A DNA stretch of 64,000 nt from Brevibacillus brevis (lineage in GTDB: Bacteria > Bacillota > Bacilli > Brevibacillales > Brevibacillaceae), in NCBI RefSeq assembly GCF_001039275.2, contig NZ_CP030117.1:1066001-1130000 (forward strand). The letters are read 5' to 3'. The notes under the pieces were generated by a model that saw only the letters and a program-made list of their open reading frames with translations, had not been told where the DNA came from and did not search any database. A program made the position numbers and the translations under genes. Each line of letters begins with the position of its first letter. The stretch's first letter is position 1. Of the stretch, positions 16,599 through 25,794 are shown piece by piece.

Positions 16599-17705
16599 AT
16601 GGCAAGAAAAAAAGAAAGCTTGAAATATACACTTCCTGAACAATTTCATGTGTTTGGCTTTGCCCAGGATTTGCTGGCCTGGTACGACTCACAAAAGCGG
16701 GATTTGCCTTGGCGGATCAACAAAGACCCATATCGCATCTGGGTATCGGAGATCATGCTTCAGCAAACACGTGTAGAGACCGTTAAACCTTATTATGCGA
16801 ATTTCATGGAGAAATTTCCGACGGTGAGTGATTTAGCGAAAGCGCCCGAGGATGATGTCTTAAAAGCGTGGGAAGGACTCGGTTATTACTCCCGCGCGCG
16901 CAATCTTCAAGCCGCAGCCCGCGAGGTAACGGTTCGCTATGGAGGAGTTGTGCCGGATACACCAGAAGAGATCGCTACACTAAAAGGTGTTGGTCCGTAT
17001 ACAGCAGGTGCCATTCTTAGCATTGCCTATGAAAAGGCGGAGCCGGCTGTGGATGGAAATGTTATGCGTGTTTTTTCACGCCTGCTGTATTTAACCGATG
17101 ACATTGCCAAGCCTGCCACAAGAATCAAAATCGAGCATCTCGTACGCCAAGTCATTCCAGAGGGAAGAGCGGGAGATTTCAATCAGGCTTTAATGGAGCT
17201 GGGAGCGATGGTCTGTGTGCCGCGCACTCCGCAATGCTTGACCTGTCCGGTGTTTGACTACTGTATGGCGCGTCAGGAGGGAGTGGCAGAAGAGCTGCCG
17301 GTCAAAGGCAAAGCCAAACCTCCACGTCCTGTTGATCTGCAAGTAGGCATTATCATTCGCGACGGCAAAGTATTGATGAACAAACGCCCCGATCAAGGGC
17401 TTCTCGCTGGCATGTGGGAATTCCCTACTGTTGAAACCGAACAGGAAAGTGATGCTGCCAAGCAGGAGGCACTTGCAATCGGTTTGCGTGAACGATTCGG
17501 AATCGATGTAGAAGTCATGCAGCCGCTAGGCACGGTTCAGCACGTCTTCTCCCACTTGCAATGGAACATGCAAGTATGGTCCTGTGACTGGATCGAAGGG
17601 GAAGAGCTCCCCGCTCATGCAAGATACGCAGCTTGGGAGGAATTAGATGCTTACACCATTCCAATGGCGCATCAAAAAATTCGCGAGCTGTTGGGACAAA
17701 AATAA
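16599..17705 (+). CDS. mutY: A/G-specific adenine DNA glycosylase
   Basis: Encodes 368 aa. It removes adenine mispaired with 8-oxoguanine. The N-terminal domain has LPWRINKDPYRIWVSEIMLQ with the catalytic Glu, QQTRVETVKPYY, and the helix-hairpin-helix LKGVGPYTAGAI with the catalytic Asp in AVDGNVMRV. The 4Fe-4S ligands are the four Cys of CVPRTPQCLTCPVFDYC. A C-terminal NUDIX-like 8-oxoG recognition domain (about 240-365) contains the FSHLQW signature. ATG 16599 follows AAAGGAG. Confidence 0.95.
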   Translation: MARKKESLKYTLPEQFHVFGFAQDLLAWYDSQKRDLPWRINKDPYRIWVSEIMLQQTRVETVKPYYANFMEKFPTVSDLAKAPEDDVLKAWEGLGYYSRARNLQAAAREVTVRYGGVVPDTPEEIATLKGVGPYTAGAILSIAYEKAEPAVDGNVMRVFSRLLYLTDDIAKPATRIKIEHLVRQVIPEGRAGDFNQALMELGAMVCVPRTPQCLTCPVFDYCMARQEGVAEELPVKGKAKPPRPVDLQVGIIIRDGKVLMNKRPDQGLLAGMWEFPTVETEQESDAAKQEALAIGLRERFGIDVEVMQPLGTVQHVFSHLQWNMQVWSCDWIEGEELPAHARYAAWEELDAYTIPMAHQKIRELLGQK

Positions 17706-17746
17706 CAAGTAGGCAACGCTGTCGAGCATTTCTCGGCAGCTTTTAT

Positions 17747-18523
17747 TTATTTCATCAAACCGATGTGACGCAAGCCGTGAGATATCCCTCCATCATCGAC
17801 GCGGCGCGTTACATAATTGGCATGCGGCAGCAAAGCCTCATGCGCATTGCCCATCGCGATCCCCATCCCGACATAGGAGAGCATTTCTTTGTCATTCAGA
17901 CCGTCTCCAAAAGCAACTGCCTTGCTTGGCGCAAGCCCGATATGCGAGAGGAGCGCTTCAATACCGATGGCTTTTGAACCGCTTTTCGCAAAAACATCCA
18001 TACAATATTCATGCCAGCGTATAAACGAGAGAGCAGGAATCTCTTCTCTGTACTGTCGTTCGTGTGTATCTGGTGTAAATAACAGTGCTTGATAAATATT
18101 TTCAGAATGGGCAAAGTCCGCATTGTGATCGGGGGAATCAAGCTTCAATTGCTGAAAGGTCCAATCCAAATACGGATGCTGCTTATGGGTAGAAAAGCCC
18201 GCCGTACTGCCTTGAAACACGATGGGATGGTCGTGCTGAGTCGCAATCTGCTGCAACTGTTCGAGTGTTTTGGTCGGGATGGGGCGATCATAAATGGTTT
18301 TTCCTTGATAGACGACATATGCGCCATTGCAACTGACATACGAGTCGATGCCGCATTGCTGGGCAAGCTCGTCAAAATAATAATGAGCTCTGCCTGTTGC
18401 TAAAACGACCTCGATCTTGTTTCTTTGCAGCTCTTGAATGGCTTCGAGTGTATCCGGTGGTATGATTTTCTCTTCATTGACAAGTGTTCCATCAATGTCT
18501 AAAAAGACGATTTGATACTCCAT
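17747..18523 (-). CDS. Cof-type HAD-IIB phosphatase
   Basis: Encodes 258 aa. The HAD motif I is FLDIDGTLV near the N-terminus, motif II ATGRAHY, and motif III/IV in SKAVAFGDGLNDKEML. A C2B cap domain lies between. Family members dephosphorylate sugar phosphates, FMN or PLP. ATG 18523 follows GGGGAGTGA at 7 nt; the GTG at 18538 lies inside that ribosome site. It converges on mutY. Confidence 0.87.
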   Translation of the reverse strand: MEYQIVFLDIDGTLVNEEKIIPPDTLEAIQELQRNKIEVVLATGRAHYYFDELAQQCGIDSYVSCNGAYVVYQGKTIYDRPIPTKTLEQLQQIATQHDHPIVFQGSTAGFSTHKQHPYLDWTFQQLKLDSPDHNADFAHSENIYQALLFTPDTHERQYREEIPALSFIRWHEYCMDVFAKSGSKAIGIEALLSHIGLAPSKAVAFGDGLNDKEMLSYVGMGIAMGNAHEALLPHANYVTRRVDDGGISHGLRHIGLMK

Positions 18524-18589
18524 GATTTCACTCCCCACTTTTCTCTTTTGAATCCATTATAGAGCTTCGAGAGAGGGGAAGAGCAGTGG

Positions 18590-18626
18590 AAAATAAAAAG
18601 ATCATGCCCCCGCAGACATGATCTTT
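18590..18626 (-). terminator. Terminator closing the small-ORF cluster
   Basis: AAAGATCATG (18597-18606) pairs perfectly with CATGATCTTT (18617-18626). The T-run is on the minus strand (TTTTTATTTT). Confidence 0.85.
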
Positions 18627-18642
18627 GTAAAACTGTTTCTTT

Positions 18643-18801
18643 TTATCGAATCAAAAACTCTGGAAATTGTGTGACGATCTGATGCTTTTGTTCTTCGAGG
18701 CGTTTCAGCGCTTGTTGTTGCATGTATTTTGCTTCCATTTGCTTCGGTGTCAATTTCCGTCTCTCAATAATGATTGTGAAGAAAATCATTGGAATGTACA
18801 T
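18643..18801 (-). CDS. 52-aa YrzI-like small protein
   Basis: ATG at 18801 follows GGGAGGG; TAA at 18643-18645. The protein begins MYIPMIFFTIIIERRKLTP, a short hydrophobic stretch followed by an ER-RKLTP motif, then a Gln/Lys-rich helix (KYMQQQALKRLEEQ). It resembles the YrzI family of small probable sporulation proteins of Bacillus in size and layout. It shares the same plan with the 50-aa ORF at 18944-19096. Followed by a strong terminator. Confidence 0.65.
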   Translation of the reverse strand: MYIPMIFFTIIIERRKLTPKQMEAKYMQQQALKRLEEQKHQIVTQFPEFLIR

Positions 18802-18836
18802 GAGTGTATCCCTCCCATCCCGTTAGTTTGGTGCAG

Positions 18837-18902
18837 TCAGCTGCCATCTATCGCTTTGACTCCTGTAAACCTCATCATCTGACGCCGTTGTTTGTTTTTC
18901 AT
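18837..18902 (-). CDS. 21-aa basic peptide ORF
   Basis: ATG at 18902 is preceded by AGGAGGG at about 8 nt. The peptide (MKNKQRRQMMRFTGVKAIDG plus S) is strongly basic at its N-terminus. It lies between the two YrzI-like ORFs on the same strand. Support is mainly the strong ribosome site and the context. Confidence 0.4.
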   Translation of the reverse strand: MKNKQRRQMMRFTGVKAIDGS

Positions 18903-18943
18903 ACCAAAATCCCTCCTGTAGTCAAGTAATCGTGTTTCGTCCA

Positions 18944-19096
18944 TTAAATGCGGCTCACAAATTGTGCTGCTTGAAAAGCATGTTCTTCGGCGCGTTCTTC
19001 GAGATAGCGACAGCGTGCAGATTCTGCGAAAAGTGTCTCCGCTTGTTCCTTGTTGCGTTCAATCTTGACTGTGAAAAGCAAGAAGTTCAGTACCAT
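18944..19096 (-). CDS. 50-aa YrzI-like small protein
   Basis: ATG at 19096 follows GGGGGTGA. The sequence begins MVLNFLLFTVKIERNKEQAE, matching the plan of the 52-aa neighbour (hydrophobic start, FT-[VI]-x-IER, then a charged helix). The rest is Glu/Arg/Ala-rich and probably helical. The two look like diverged paralogues. Role unknown; sporulation is suggested by family resemblance and by the sigma-K-like promoter upstream of the cluster. Confidence 0.6.
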   Translation of the reverse strand: MVLNFLLFTVKIERNKEQAETLFAESARCRYLEERAEEHAFQAAQFVSRI

Positions 19097-19137
19097 TACC
19101 AATCACCCCCTTTCAAGGTGGAAAATGTTAATTGATG

Positions 19138-19235
19138 AGAAAGAAAAAGACCACGGGCGAAAGCCTGCGGTCTTCTGGCAACAAAAACGGACATGCCGTT
19201 TTGAAGGACATAGAAAGACCACAAGCAACAACGCC
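19138..19235 (-). terminator. Tandem hairpins between small ORFs
   Basis: Reading leftward there are three hairpins: GACCACAGGC.../GCTTGTGGTC then TTTCT (about 19235-19206); AAAACGG/CCGTTTT (about 19203-19185); and AAGACCGCAGGC/GCCCGTGGTCTT followed by TTTTC (about 19174-19145). At least the last looks like a functional terminator. Confidence 0.6.
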
Positions 19236-19282
19236 TGTGGTCGGTAATAGACGAAATGGAATGTTGAAGAGTACGAATACTA

Positions 19283-19381
19283 CTAGAATTCGTCGACCCA
19301 GGAGGCGCTGCTATATTTAGTTGGAACATCCACAAGACGATCAATAAGAGCTGGATTTAGATTCATTGCTATCATCATCAT
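19283..19381 (-). CDS. 32-aa ORF of unknown function
   Basis: ATG at 19381 is preceded by GAAAGGAGG at about 6 nt, one of the strongest ribosome sites in the window. The peptide runs MMMIAMNLNPALIDRLVDVP and ends SASWVDEF. It is the first ORF downstream of a sigma-K-like promoter. No family recognised. Confidence 0.5.
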   Translation of the reverse strand: MMMIAMNLNPALIDRLVDVPTKYSSASWVDEF

Positions 19382-19429
19382 GGTGCTGCCTCCTTTCTTT
19401 CCGTAGTAGTAGTGTGTGGAACGTACTCT

Positions 19430-19456
19430 TAGAATATGGCATTTTTTTCTTGTTGT
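19430..19456 (-). promoter_or_regulatory. Candidate sigma-K promoter for the small-ORF cluster
   Basis: On the minus strand, AC (19456-19455), 16 nt, then CATATTCTA (19438-19430). This fits the Bacillus sigma-K pattern AC-N16/17-CATANNNTA. It lies 49 nt before the 32-aa ORF. The motif is short and the region A/T-rich, so chance is possible. Confidence 0.45.
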
Positions 19457-19623
19457 AAAGCGATTTTTTACCTATTTCTAGAAGAAAGTATATTCTGAAT
19501 ATAATAAAAAATAATAAATAATAAACGAATGTGCAGTTTGGTGGGTAAATGAAGGTTTGCAATGAGCATATAGCGGGTATCCATATAGGACAATCATGAC
19601 AAGTAGAAAGGTGATGCTAGCGA

Positions 19624-21591
19624 ATGAAAACACCCAGACTGACTGTAAAAACCAAGCTAATCGCTACATTTTCCACAATATTAGTGATCCCCATGCTCTT
19701 GCTCGGGTTGCTTTCTTACCAGAGTGCCAAGGCTGAGTTGTCAGATGAATTGCTTACGACTGCCTCTGAAAATGTTCGGCTGATAGATGCGCTTTTGAAT
19801 CACACACTGATGGAGCAATCGAGGAATGTGGAATGGATTGCTTCTGATATTGTACGCCATGACATCTTAGAAGAGACCAAAATGGAGACGAAAAAGAAAT
19901 TCAAGCGTTTTCTCGCAATGAACCCGGAAGTGAGTGAAGTGTATATTGGGGACGAAAATGGTGGCATGCTGACTGCGAATGATTCGAAGCTTCCAGAGGG
20001 ATACGACCCGCGAAAGAGGGATTGGTACATAGCAGCCATGAAGCAACCAGGCAAGAGCATCATTGTGGACCCATACATTGATGCCATAACCGGAAAAATC
20101 GTGTTGGGAATGGCGATGTCCTTGCCAGATAAATCCGGTGTTCTGGGAATTGATATTCAACTGACAGCTCTGGACGCGACGGTCAAGCAAGCGAAAATCG
20201 GTACCCAAGGATATATGGCGATTTTGGATAAAAACCGAAAAATGCTAGTCAATCCAAATGGAGAGTCTGGTGTTGAGATTGCAGAGTCTTGGGTAGATAC
20301 TGTATATGCAGAAGAGTCAGGTCGCTTACAATTTCAGCACGAAGGAAACCCTGTCCAAGCCGTGTTTACTACGAATGAAAATACGGGCTGGAAGCTGGTT
20401 GGCGTGATGTATGAAAGTGAAGCAGCAGAAGCAGCAAATCCGATTTTTTACACGATGCTCGTGATTATAATCGCTGCGTTGGTGGTAGCTGGCGGAGTCA
20501 TTTACCTGATTTTGCGCTCCTTACTCCGTCCTTTGCGCATGTTGACAGAAGCAGCGGAAAAAATAAGCCAAGGCGATGTGACACAACAAGTAGATATACG
20601 AAGTGACGATGAGTTGGGTACGTTGGGCAAAGCCTTCAATCATATGGCGGTATCTCTTCGTTCCTTGCTCCATTCTGTGAATGATTCTGTTCAGCAACTG
20701 GCTTCATCGGCAGAGCAGCTCGCTGCAAGTGCGGATCAGACAAGCAAAGCGACAGAGCAGATTGCAGAGACCATGCAAGAAATGGCGGAGGGAACCGAGC
20801 AGCAAGTTTCCTATACGCAAGAGGGGAACGCAGCAGTCGAGCAAATGTCGGCAAGAATTGGTCAGATCGCAGAGCATACACAAAACGTATTCACTGCAGC
20901 CCAGGAATCGTCGGACTTGGCAGTGACCGGAAACAAAGCCATTCAATCTGCTGTGTTGCAAATGAACGCATCCAGCGAATCGATTCACGGACTGGCAAAC
21001 GTCGTGGATAATCTGGGGACGCGTTCCCAAGAGATCGGAAACATCGTGGATGTGATCACTGCCATCGCAAACCAAACCAATCTGCTCGCACTAAATGCAG
21101 CAATTGAGGCGGCACGAGCAGGGGAGTATGGACGAGGCTTTGCTGTGGTGGCTGATGAGGTACGCAAGCTGGCAGAGCAATCCGCAAGCTCGGCACAGCA
21201 AATTAGTCAGCTAATCACCGCGATCCAAGCGGAGACAAATCATGCTGTGATTGTTATGGATCAGAGCAAGCGTGAAGTAACGGAAGGTATCGAAAAAGTG
21301 AACGAAGCTGGCCAGTCCTTCGAACAAATTCAATCAGCCGTCAATGAAGTGGCAGAGAAAATCGGTCAGGTATCTGAAGCGACGCGTGATTTCTCCACAA
21401 GGGCACAGCAAGTGGTTGAGATTATTGGTCATATTTCCGAAGTGACACTGCAAGCGTCTGATGGAACACAAAGTGTATCCGCAGCTGCCGAGGAGCAGCT
21501 AGCTTCTATGGAAGAGATCGCTTCTTCAGCCGTTTCTCTTGAACACCTCGCGGAGGAATTGCAAAACCAGATCGGCAAATTCCGTATCTAA
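19624..21591 (+). CDS. Methyl-accepting chemotaxis protein, dCache sensor
   Basis: Encodes 655 aa. A membrane segment near 15-35 and another near 278-300 bracket an extracellular double-Cache domain (about 40-270, with the YDPRKRDWY and [16 protein letters not shown] motifs). A HAMP domain (about 302-355) follows, then a long coiled-coil signalling domain whose hairpin tip is [20 protein letters not shown]. It ends IGKFRI. Such dCache receptors often bind amino acids or organic acids. Monocistronic, with its own terminator. AAAGGTGAT lies upstream of ATG 19624. Confidence 0.92.
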   Translation: MKTPRLTVKTKLIATFSTILVIPMLLLGLLSYQSAKAELSDELLTTASENVRLIDALLNHTLMEQSRNVEWIASDIVRHDILEETKMETKKKFKRFLAMNPEVSEVYIGDENGGMLTANDSKLPEGYDPRKRDWYIAAMKQPGKSIIVDPYIDAITGKIVLGMAMSLPDKSGVLGIDIQLTALDATVKQAKIGTQGYMAILDKNRKMLVNPNGESGVEIAESWVDTVYAEESGRLQFQHEGNPVQAVFTTNENTGWKLVGVMYESEAAEAANPIFYTMLVIIIAALVVAGGVIYLILRSLLRPLRMLTEAAEKISQGDVTQQVDIRSDDELGTLGKAFNHMAVSLRSLLHSVNDSVQQLASSAEQLAASADQTSKATEQIAETMQEMAEGTEQQVSYTQEGNAAVEQMSARIGQIAEHTQNVFTAAQESSDLAVTGNKAIQSAVLQMNASSESIHGLANVVDNLGTRSQEIGNIVDVITAIANQTNLLALNAAIEAARAGEYGRGFAVVADEVRKLAEQSASSAQQISQLITAIQAETNHAVIVMDQSKREVTEGIEKVNEAGQSFEQIQSAVNEVAEKIGQVSEATRDFSTRAQQVVEIIGHISEVTLQASDGTQSVSAAAEEQLASMEEIASSAVSLEHLAEELQNQIGKFRI

Positions 21592-21600
21592 AAATAAGCC

Positions 21601-21640
21601 CGGCGCCGTGTTTATATACACGAGCAGCCGGTTTTTTTAA
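21601..21640 (+). terminator. Terminator of the chemoreceptor gene
   Basis: CCGGCgCCGTGT pairs with ACACGagcaGCCGG with an internal mismatch, followed by TTTTTTT. Confidence 0.8.
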
Positions 21641-21641
21641 C

Positions 21642-21866
21642 TTAATCGTAAATAGGTGACGAGGAATGATCCCATCCCCCGCTATCTCCATTCACTGGCC
21701 CACGGGATTCAAGCTCATGGATGACTTTGACGTGAAGAGAGGCTCCTTCTGCACTGAGATAAGCTGCCAACTGTGAAAAACTGTGATGGTAATAAAGCAG
21801 CTCATTCATTTCCCAATCAGCCAGTGGCACCATGGTTAATTCGGACAATTCCCGACCTATGTACAC
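21642..21866 (-). CDS. Hypothetical 74-aa protein
   Basis: GTG at 21866 follows AGGAGG at about 9 nt; the longer frame to 21941 has no such site. The sequence is soluble with MNELLYYHHSFSQLAAYLSAEGASLHVKVIHELE, which suggests two helices, then a Gly/Ser/Asp-rich tail. It resembles small cytosolic Bacillus proteins but no family is named with confidence. Confidence 0.55.
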   Translation of the reverse strand: MYIGRELSELTMVPLADWEMNELLYYHHSFSQLAAYLSAEGASLHVKVIHELESRGPVNGDSGGWDHSSSPIYD

Positions 21867-21989
21867 CCTGCCATTCCTCCTTATGTGGTAGTGGCTTGCC
21901 TGATACTGCGAGCTTAGTATGGCTATAGTCGAGAGGATCAAGTCATGCCGGGATTTTTTCCGCAGGTAGAAAAAGCGCAGGTGGAGTTG

Positions 21990-22032
21990 TATAATGAATA
22001 AGTGATTTTTACTTATTAGTACCTGCTATTAA
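21990..22032 (+). promoter_or_regulatory. fabL promoter -10 and FapR-like operator
   Basis: TATAAT at 21990-21995 is a good -10; no clear -35. At 22016-22032 the sequence TTAGTACCTGCTATTAA closely matches the FapR operator (TTAGTACCTgatacTAA type). Repression by FapR, relieved by malonyl-CoA, is inferred. Confidence 0.65.
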
Positions 22033-22035
22033 TAG

Positions 22036-22821
<786 letters not shown>

Positions 22822-22932
22822 TGATTTATGGTAGATGGAGTATGGAGTTGGAGACTTTGTGGTGTTGCGACACAAGACAAAGTTGTCCATGTGTTGTACA
22901 ATAGAGGAAGAAGGTTACGAAGGAGGCAACAC

Positions 22933-23346
22933 ATGCTGATTCGTCCGTTTCGACTCGGTGACTATTCGGCTATCACACGTATTTGGCAGGAGACGGGGTT
23001 GGACCAATCGGACAAAGAGTCATTGAACGATTTGGCCCAGCATTTGGCTTGGGACAGCGATCTGGTAATGGTTGCAGAAATTGAAGGCAGAGTGGTAGGG
23101 GTCGTGGTTGGCACGATCGACGGAGCACGTGCCTATTTCTACCGATTGGCTGTACTTCCAGAGATGCAAGGCTCAGGTATTGGTCGCGAACTCGTTGAAG
23201 CAATTGAAAAGCGTTTCAAGCAACGAGGTGTCAATAACGTCTTGATCATGGTCAATCAATCAAATCCGGAAGTCCTTCCGTTTTACCTTTCACTTGGCTA
23301 TGAAGTACAAAAATATGTTACACTTTCCAAAAAGCTCTCTTCTTAA
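22933..23346 (+). CDS. GNAT-family N-acetyltransferase
   Basis: Encodes 137 aa. ATG 22933 follows AAGGAGG; upstream codons of the open frame have no ribosome site. GNAT motif A (LAVLPEMQGSGIGRELVEAIE) is clear, and motif B (NQSNPEVLPFYLSLGYE) follows. The substrate is unknown. It lies between fabL and ygaC. Confidence 0.88.
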   Translation: MLIRPFRLGDYSAITRIWQETGLDQSDKESLNDLAQHLAWDSDLVMVAEIEGRVVGVVVGTIDGARAYFYRLAVLPEMQGSGIGRELVEAIEKRFKQRGVNNVLIMVNQSNPEVLPFYLSLGYEVQKYVTLSKKLSS

Positions 23347-23394
23347 AGGAGGCTTGTCCCCATTCAAATAGAGAAGAGAAGAAAGGGGAGAGTC

Positions 23395-23931
23395 ATGTCA
23401 CCAACTCCGGGCTCCAATATCCGCATAGAAAGTTATAAACATGACCATTCGTTGCACCGCATATGGGACAAATCCACGTTGATTCATACCAGTGATGCGG
23501 TGGTGATTGGGGGAAATGATCGGGTCAAGGTGACAGAAGCAGACGGGCGGGAATGGCGTACGCGTGAACCGGCCATTTGTACATTTGGTAGAGGCCAGTG
23601 GTTCAATACCATTGCCATGATTCGTGATGACGGTATTTATTATTATTGCAACATTGGTTCGCCCTTCAGCATGAAGGGACAATTGCTAAGCTACATAGAC
23701 TATGATCTCGACGTAAAAGTGTTTCCTGATATGACGTACTCAATTCTCGACGAAGAGGAGTTTCTTTTGCATAGCAAACAGATGAACTATCCTCCATTTG
23801 TTGTGGAAAGAGTGCAGACAGCATTGCGAGAGGTGCTGGATTGGGTAAGCGCACGACGTGGCCCTTTTCAGAACGGTTTTGTCCAACGTTGGTACGAGCG
23901 TTATCTTTTAGTACGAGATGATGAGGAATAA
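23395..23931 (+). CDS. ygaC: YgaC-like DUF402 nucleoside di/triphosphatase
   Basis: Encodes 178 aa. The DUF402 pattern is visible: WNLxxx-equivalent GQWFNTIAMIRDDGIYYYCNIGSPF, then YIDYDLDVKVFPD with acidic residues that bind metal, DEEEF, and a basic C-terminus (RWYERYLL). Characterised relatives hydrolyse NTP/NDP. The ATG follows GAAAGGGGAG. It precedes the ABC transporter YgaD exactly as in B. subtilis. Confidence 0.85.
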   Translation: MSPTPGSNIRIESYKHDHSLHRIWDKSTLIHTSDAVVIGGNDRVKVTEADGREWRTREPAICTFGRGQWFNTIAMIRDDGIYYYCNIGSPFSMKGQLLSYIDYDLDVKVFPDMTYSILDEEEFLLHSKQMNYPPFVVERVQTALREVLDWVSARRGPFQNGFVQRWYERYLLVRDDEE

Positions 23932-23988
23932 TCCCTTTCCCGAATGACCGGGGGAGGGATTTCCTTGTTTGCAAAGGAGGTATGATGG

Positions 23989-25770
23989 TTGAGCATACGC
24001 CGCTATTTGGCTTATGTCCTGCCCTATTGGAAACAAATATTGGGCACTATATTCATTGGTATTATTAAGTTTGCGATCCCACTTGCTCTGCCGCTTCTTA
24101 TCAAATACGTCATTGATGACCTGCTGCCAAGTCCGCTTCCTCAAGAGGAAAAACTGAAGCAGTTATTTTGGCTGATGCTCGGGGCCTTTTTGTTATTTAC
24201 CGTCGTTCGCACTCCTGTTGAGTACATTCGGCAATACTATGCACAGTGGGTATCCAGTCGTATCCTGTTTGACATCCGCAATCAATTGTTTTCTCATTTA
24301 CAACGACTGTCGATGCGATACTACAACAATACAAAAACCGGTGAGGTCATCTCTCGCGTCATTAACGACGTAGAATCCACCAAAAGCTTCGTGGAAACGG
24401 GATTGATGAATCTCTGGTTGGACCTGATTACGATTACGCTGACGATGGGGATCATGCTCTACATGGACGTGGAGCTGACGATTGTTGCGATTATCGTTTT
24501 CCCTTTGTACAGCATCTCCGTCAAGTTTTTCTACAAGCGCTTGCGTCAACTGACGAAGGATCGTTCTGCTGCACTGGCGCATCTGCAAGGCTATTTGTAT
24601 GAGCGCGTGAATGGCATGTCGCTGATCCGCAGCTTTGCTTTGGAAAAGCAGGAGAGCAAGGAATTTGCCAAGGAGAACAATCAGTTTTTGGATAAAGCCC
24701 TGGCACATACCCGTTGGAACGCCCGAACCTTCGCCGTGGTCAATACGGTGACGGATATCGCACCGCTTCTGGTCATTGCCTATGCTGGCTACCAAGTCAT
24801 CGGCGGGAGTATGAGCGTGGGGACGCTCGTTGCTTTTTATGCTTACTTGGAGCGTCTGTACACGCCCTTGCGTCGCTTGGTGAATTCCAGCACGGTGCTG
24901 ACTCAGGCCATTGCCTCGATGGACCGGATGTTCGAGTTTATTGATGAATCGTATGATATCGTCGACAAGCCAAACGCGGGGGAGCTTCCTGTCGACCCTG
25001 CAACCAATCGCATTCGCGGCGAAATTCGCTTTGAGAACGTGTCCTTCCGCTATCGGGAGGAAGGCCCGCTTGTCTTGAACAATGTGAATCTGAGCATCTC
25101 TTCTGGTGAAACCGTTGCGATTGTCGGGATGTCAGGCGGAGGAAAATCTTCGCTGATTAGCTTGCTACCGCGTTTTTGGGACGTGACAGAGGGGAAAATT
25201 ACGATTGATGGCATCGATATCCGCGATGTAAAACAGCAAAACTTGCGGCATCACATCGGAATGGTGCAGCAAGATAATATTTTGTTTAGTGAATCAGCAA
25301 AAGTGAATATTTTAATGGGCAATCCTGACGCAGATGACAGTGCTGTGCAAGAAGCTGCGAAGGCTGCAAATGCCCATGACTTTATTAGCGAATTACCGAA
25401 TGGCTACCATACTGAGCTGGGAGAGCGCGGCGTAAAGCTCTCTGGCGGGCAAAAGCAGCGAATCGCGATTGCGCGTGTTTTCTTGCGTGACCCGGGTATT
25501 CTGATTTTGGATGAGGCGACGTCAGCACTCGATTTGGAATCAGAGCACACGATTCAGGAGTCTTTGTCCAGATTGGCAAAAGGAAGAACCACCCTAATCG
25601 TAGCCCATCGACTTTCGACGATTACCCATGCGGACAAAATCATTGTCATGAAAGAGGGACAAATTGTTGAGGAAGGCAGGCATGAGCAATTGCTGGAGAG
25701 AAAGGGCGTATACTATGGCCTGTGGAGTGTGCAAGATTTAGGAAGTACATCCGACCCGCAACTGGGATAA
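23989..25770 (+). CDS. ygaD: ABC exporter, fused permease and ATPase (YgaD-like)
   Basis: Encodes 593 aa, TTG start placed 8 nt after AAAGGAGG. Residues about 1-320 form a six-helix ABC_membrane domain. The ATPase follows with Walker A GMSGGGKSS, Q-loop MVQQDNILF, signature LSGGQKQRIAIARVFLRDP, Walker B ILILDEATSALD and the H-loop in IVAHRLSTI. A half-transporter of lipid/multidrug type, working as a dimer. Substrate unknown. 24 nt before the next MFS gene. Confidence 0.93.
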   Translation: MSIRRYLAYVLPYWKQILGTIFIGIIKFAIPLALPLLIKYVIDDLLPSPLPQEEKLKQLFWLMLGAFLLFTVVRTPVEYIRQYYAQWVSSRILFDIRNQLFSHLQRLSMRYYNNTKTGEVISRVINDVESTKSFVETGLMNLWLDLITITLTMGIMLYMDVELTIVAIIVFPLYSISVKFFYKRLRQLTKDRSAALAHLQGYLYERVNGMSLIRSFALEKQESKEFAKENNQFLDKALAHTRWNARTFAVVNTVTDIAPLLVIAYAGYQVIGGSMSVGTLVAFYAYLERLYTPLRRLVNSSTVLTQAIASMDRMFEFIDESYDIVDKPNAGELPVDPATNRIRGEIRFENVSFRYREEGPLVLNNVNLSISSGETVAIVGMSGGGKSSLISLLPRFWDVTEGKITIDGIDIRDVKQQNLRHHIGMVQQDNILFSESAKVNILMGNPDADDSAVQEAAKAANAHDFISELPNGYHTELGERGVKLSGGQKQRIAIARVFLRDPGILILDEATSALDLESEHTIQESLSRLAKGRTTLIVAHRLSTITHADKIIVMKEGQIVEEGRHEQLLERKGVYYGLWSVQDLGSTSDPQLG

Positions 25771-25794
25771 GCAGATGGGATTGGAGGAAATCCG

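Noticed and set aside
19132..19320. Plus-strand 62-codon frame in the small-ORF cluster
   Set aside because: Runs through terminator hairpins of minus-strand transcripts; basic low-complexity product and no ribosome site.
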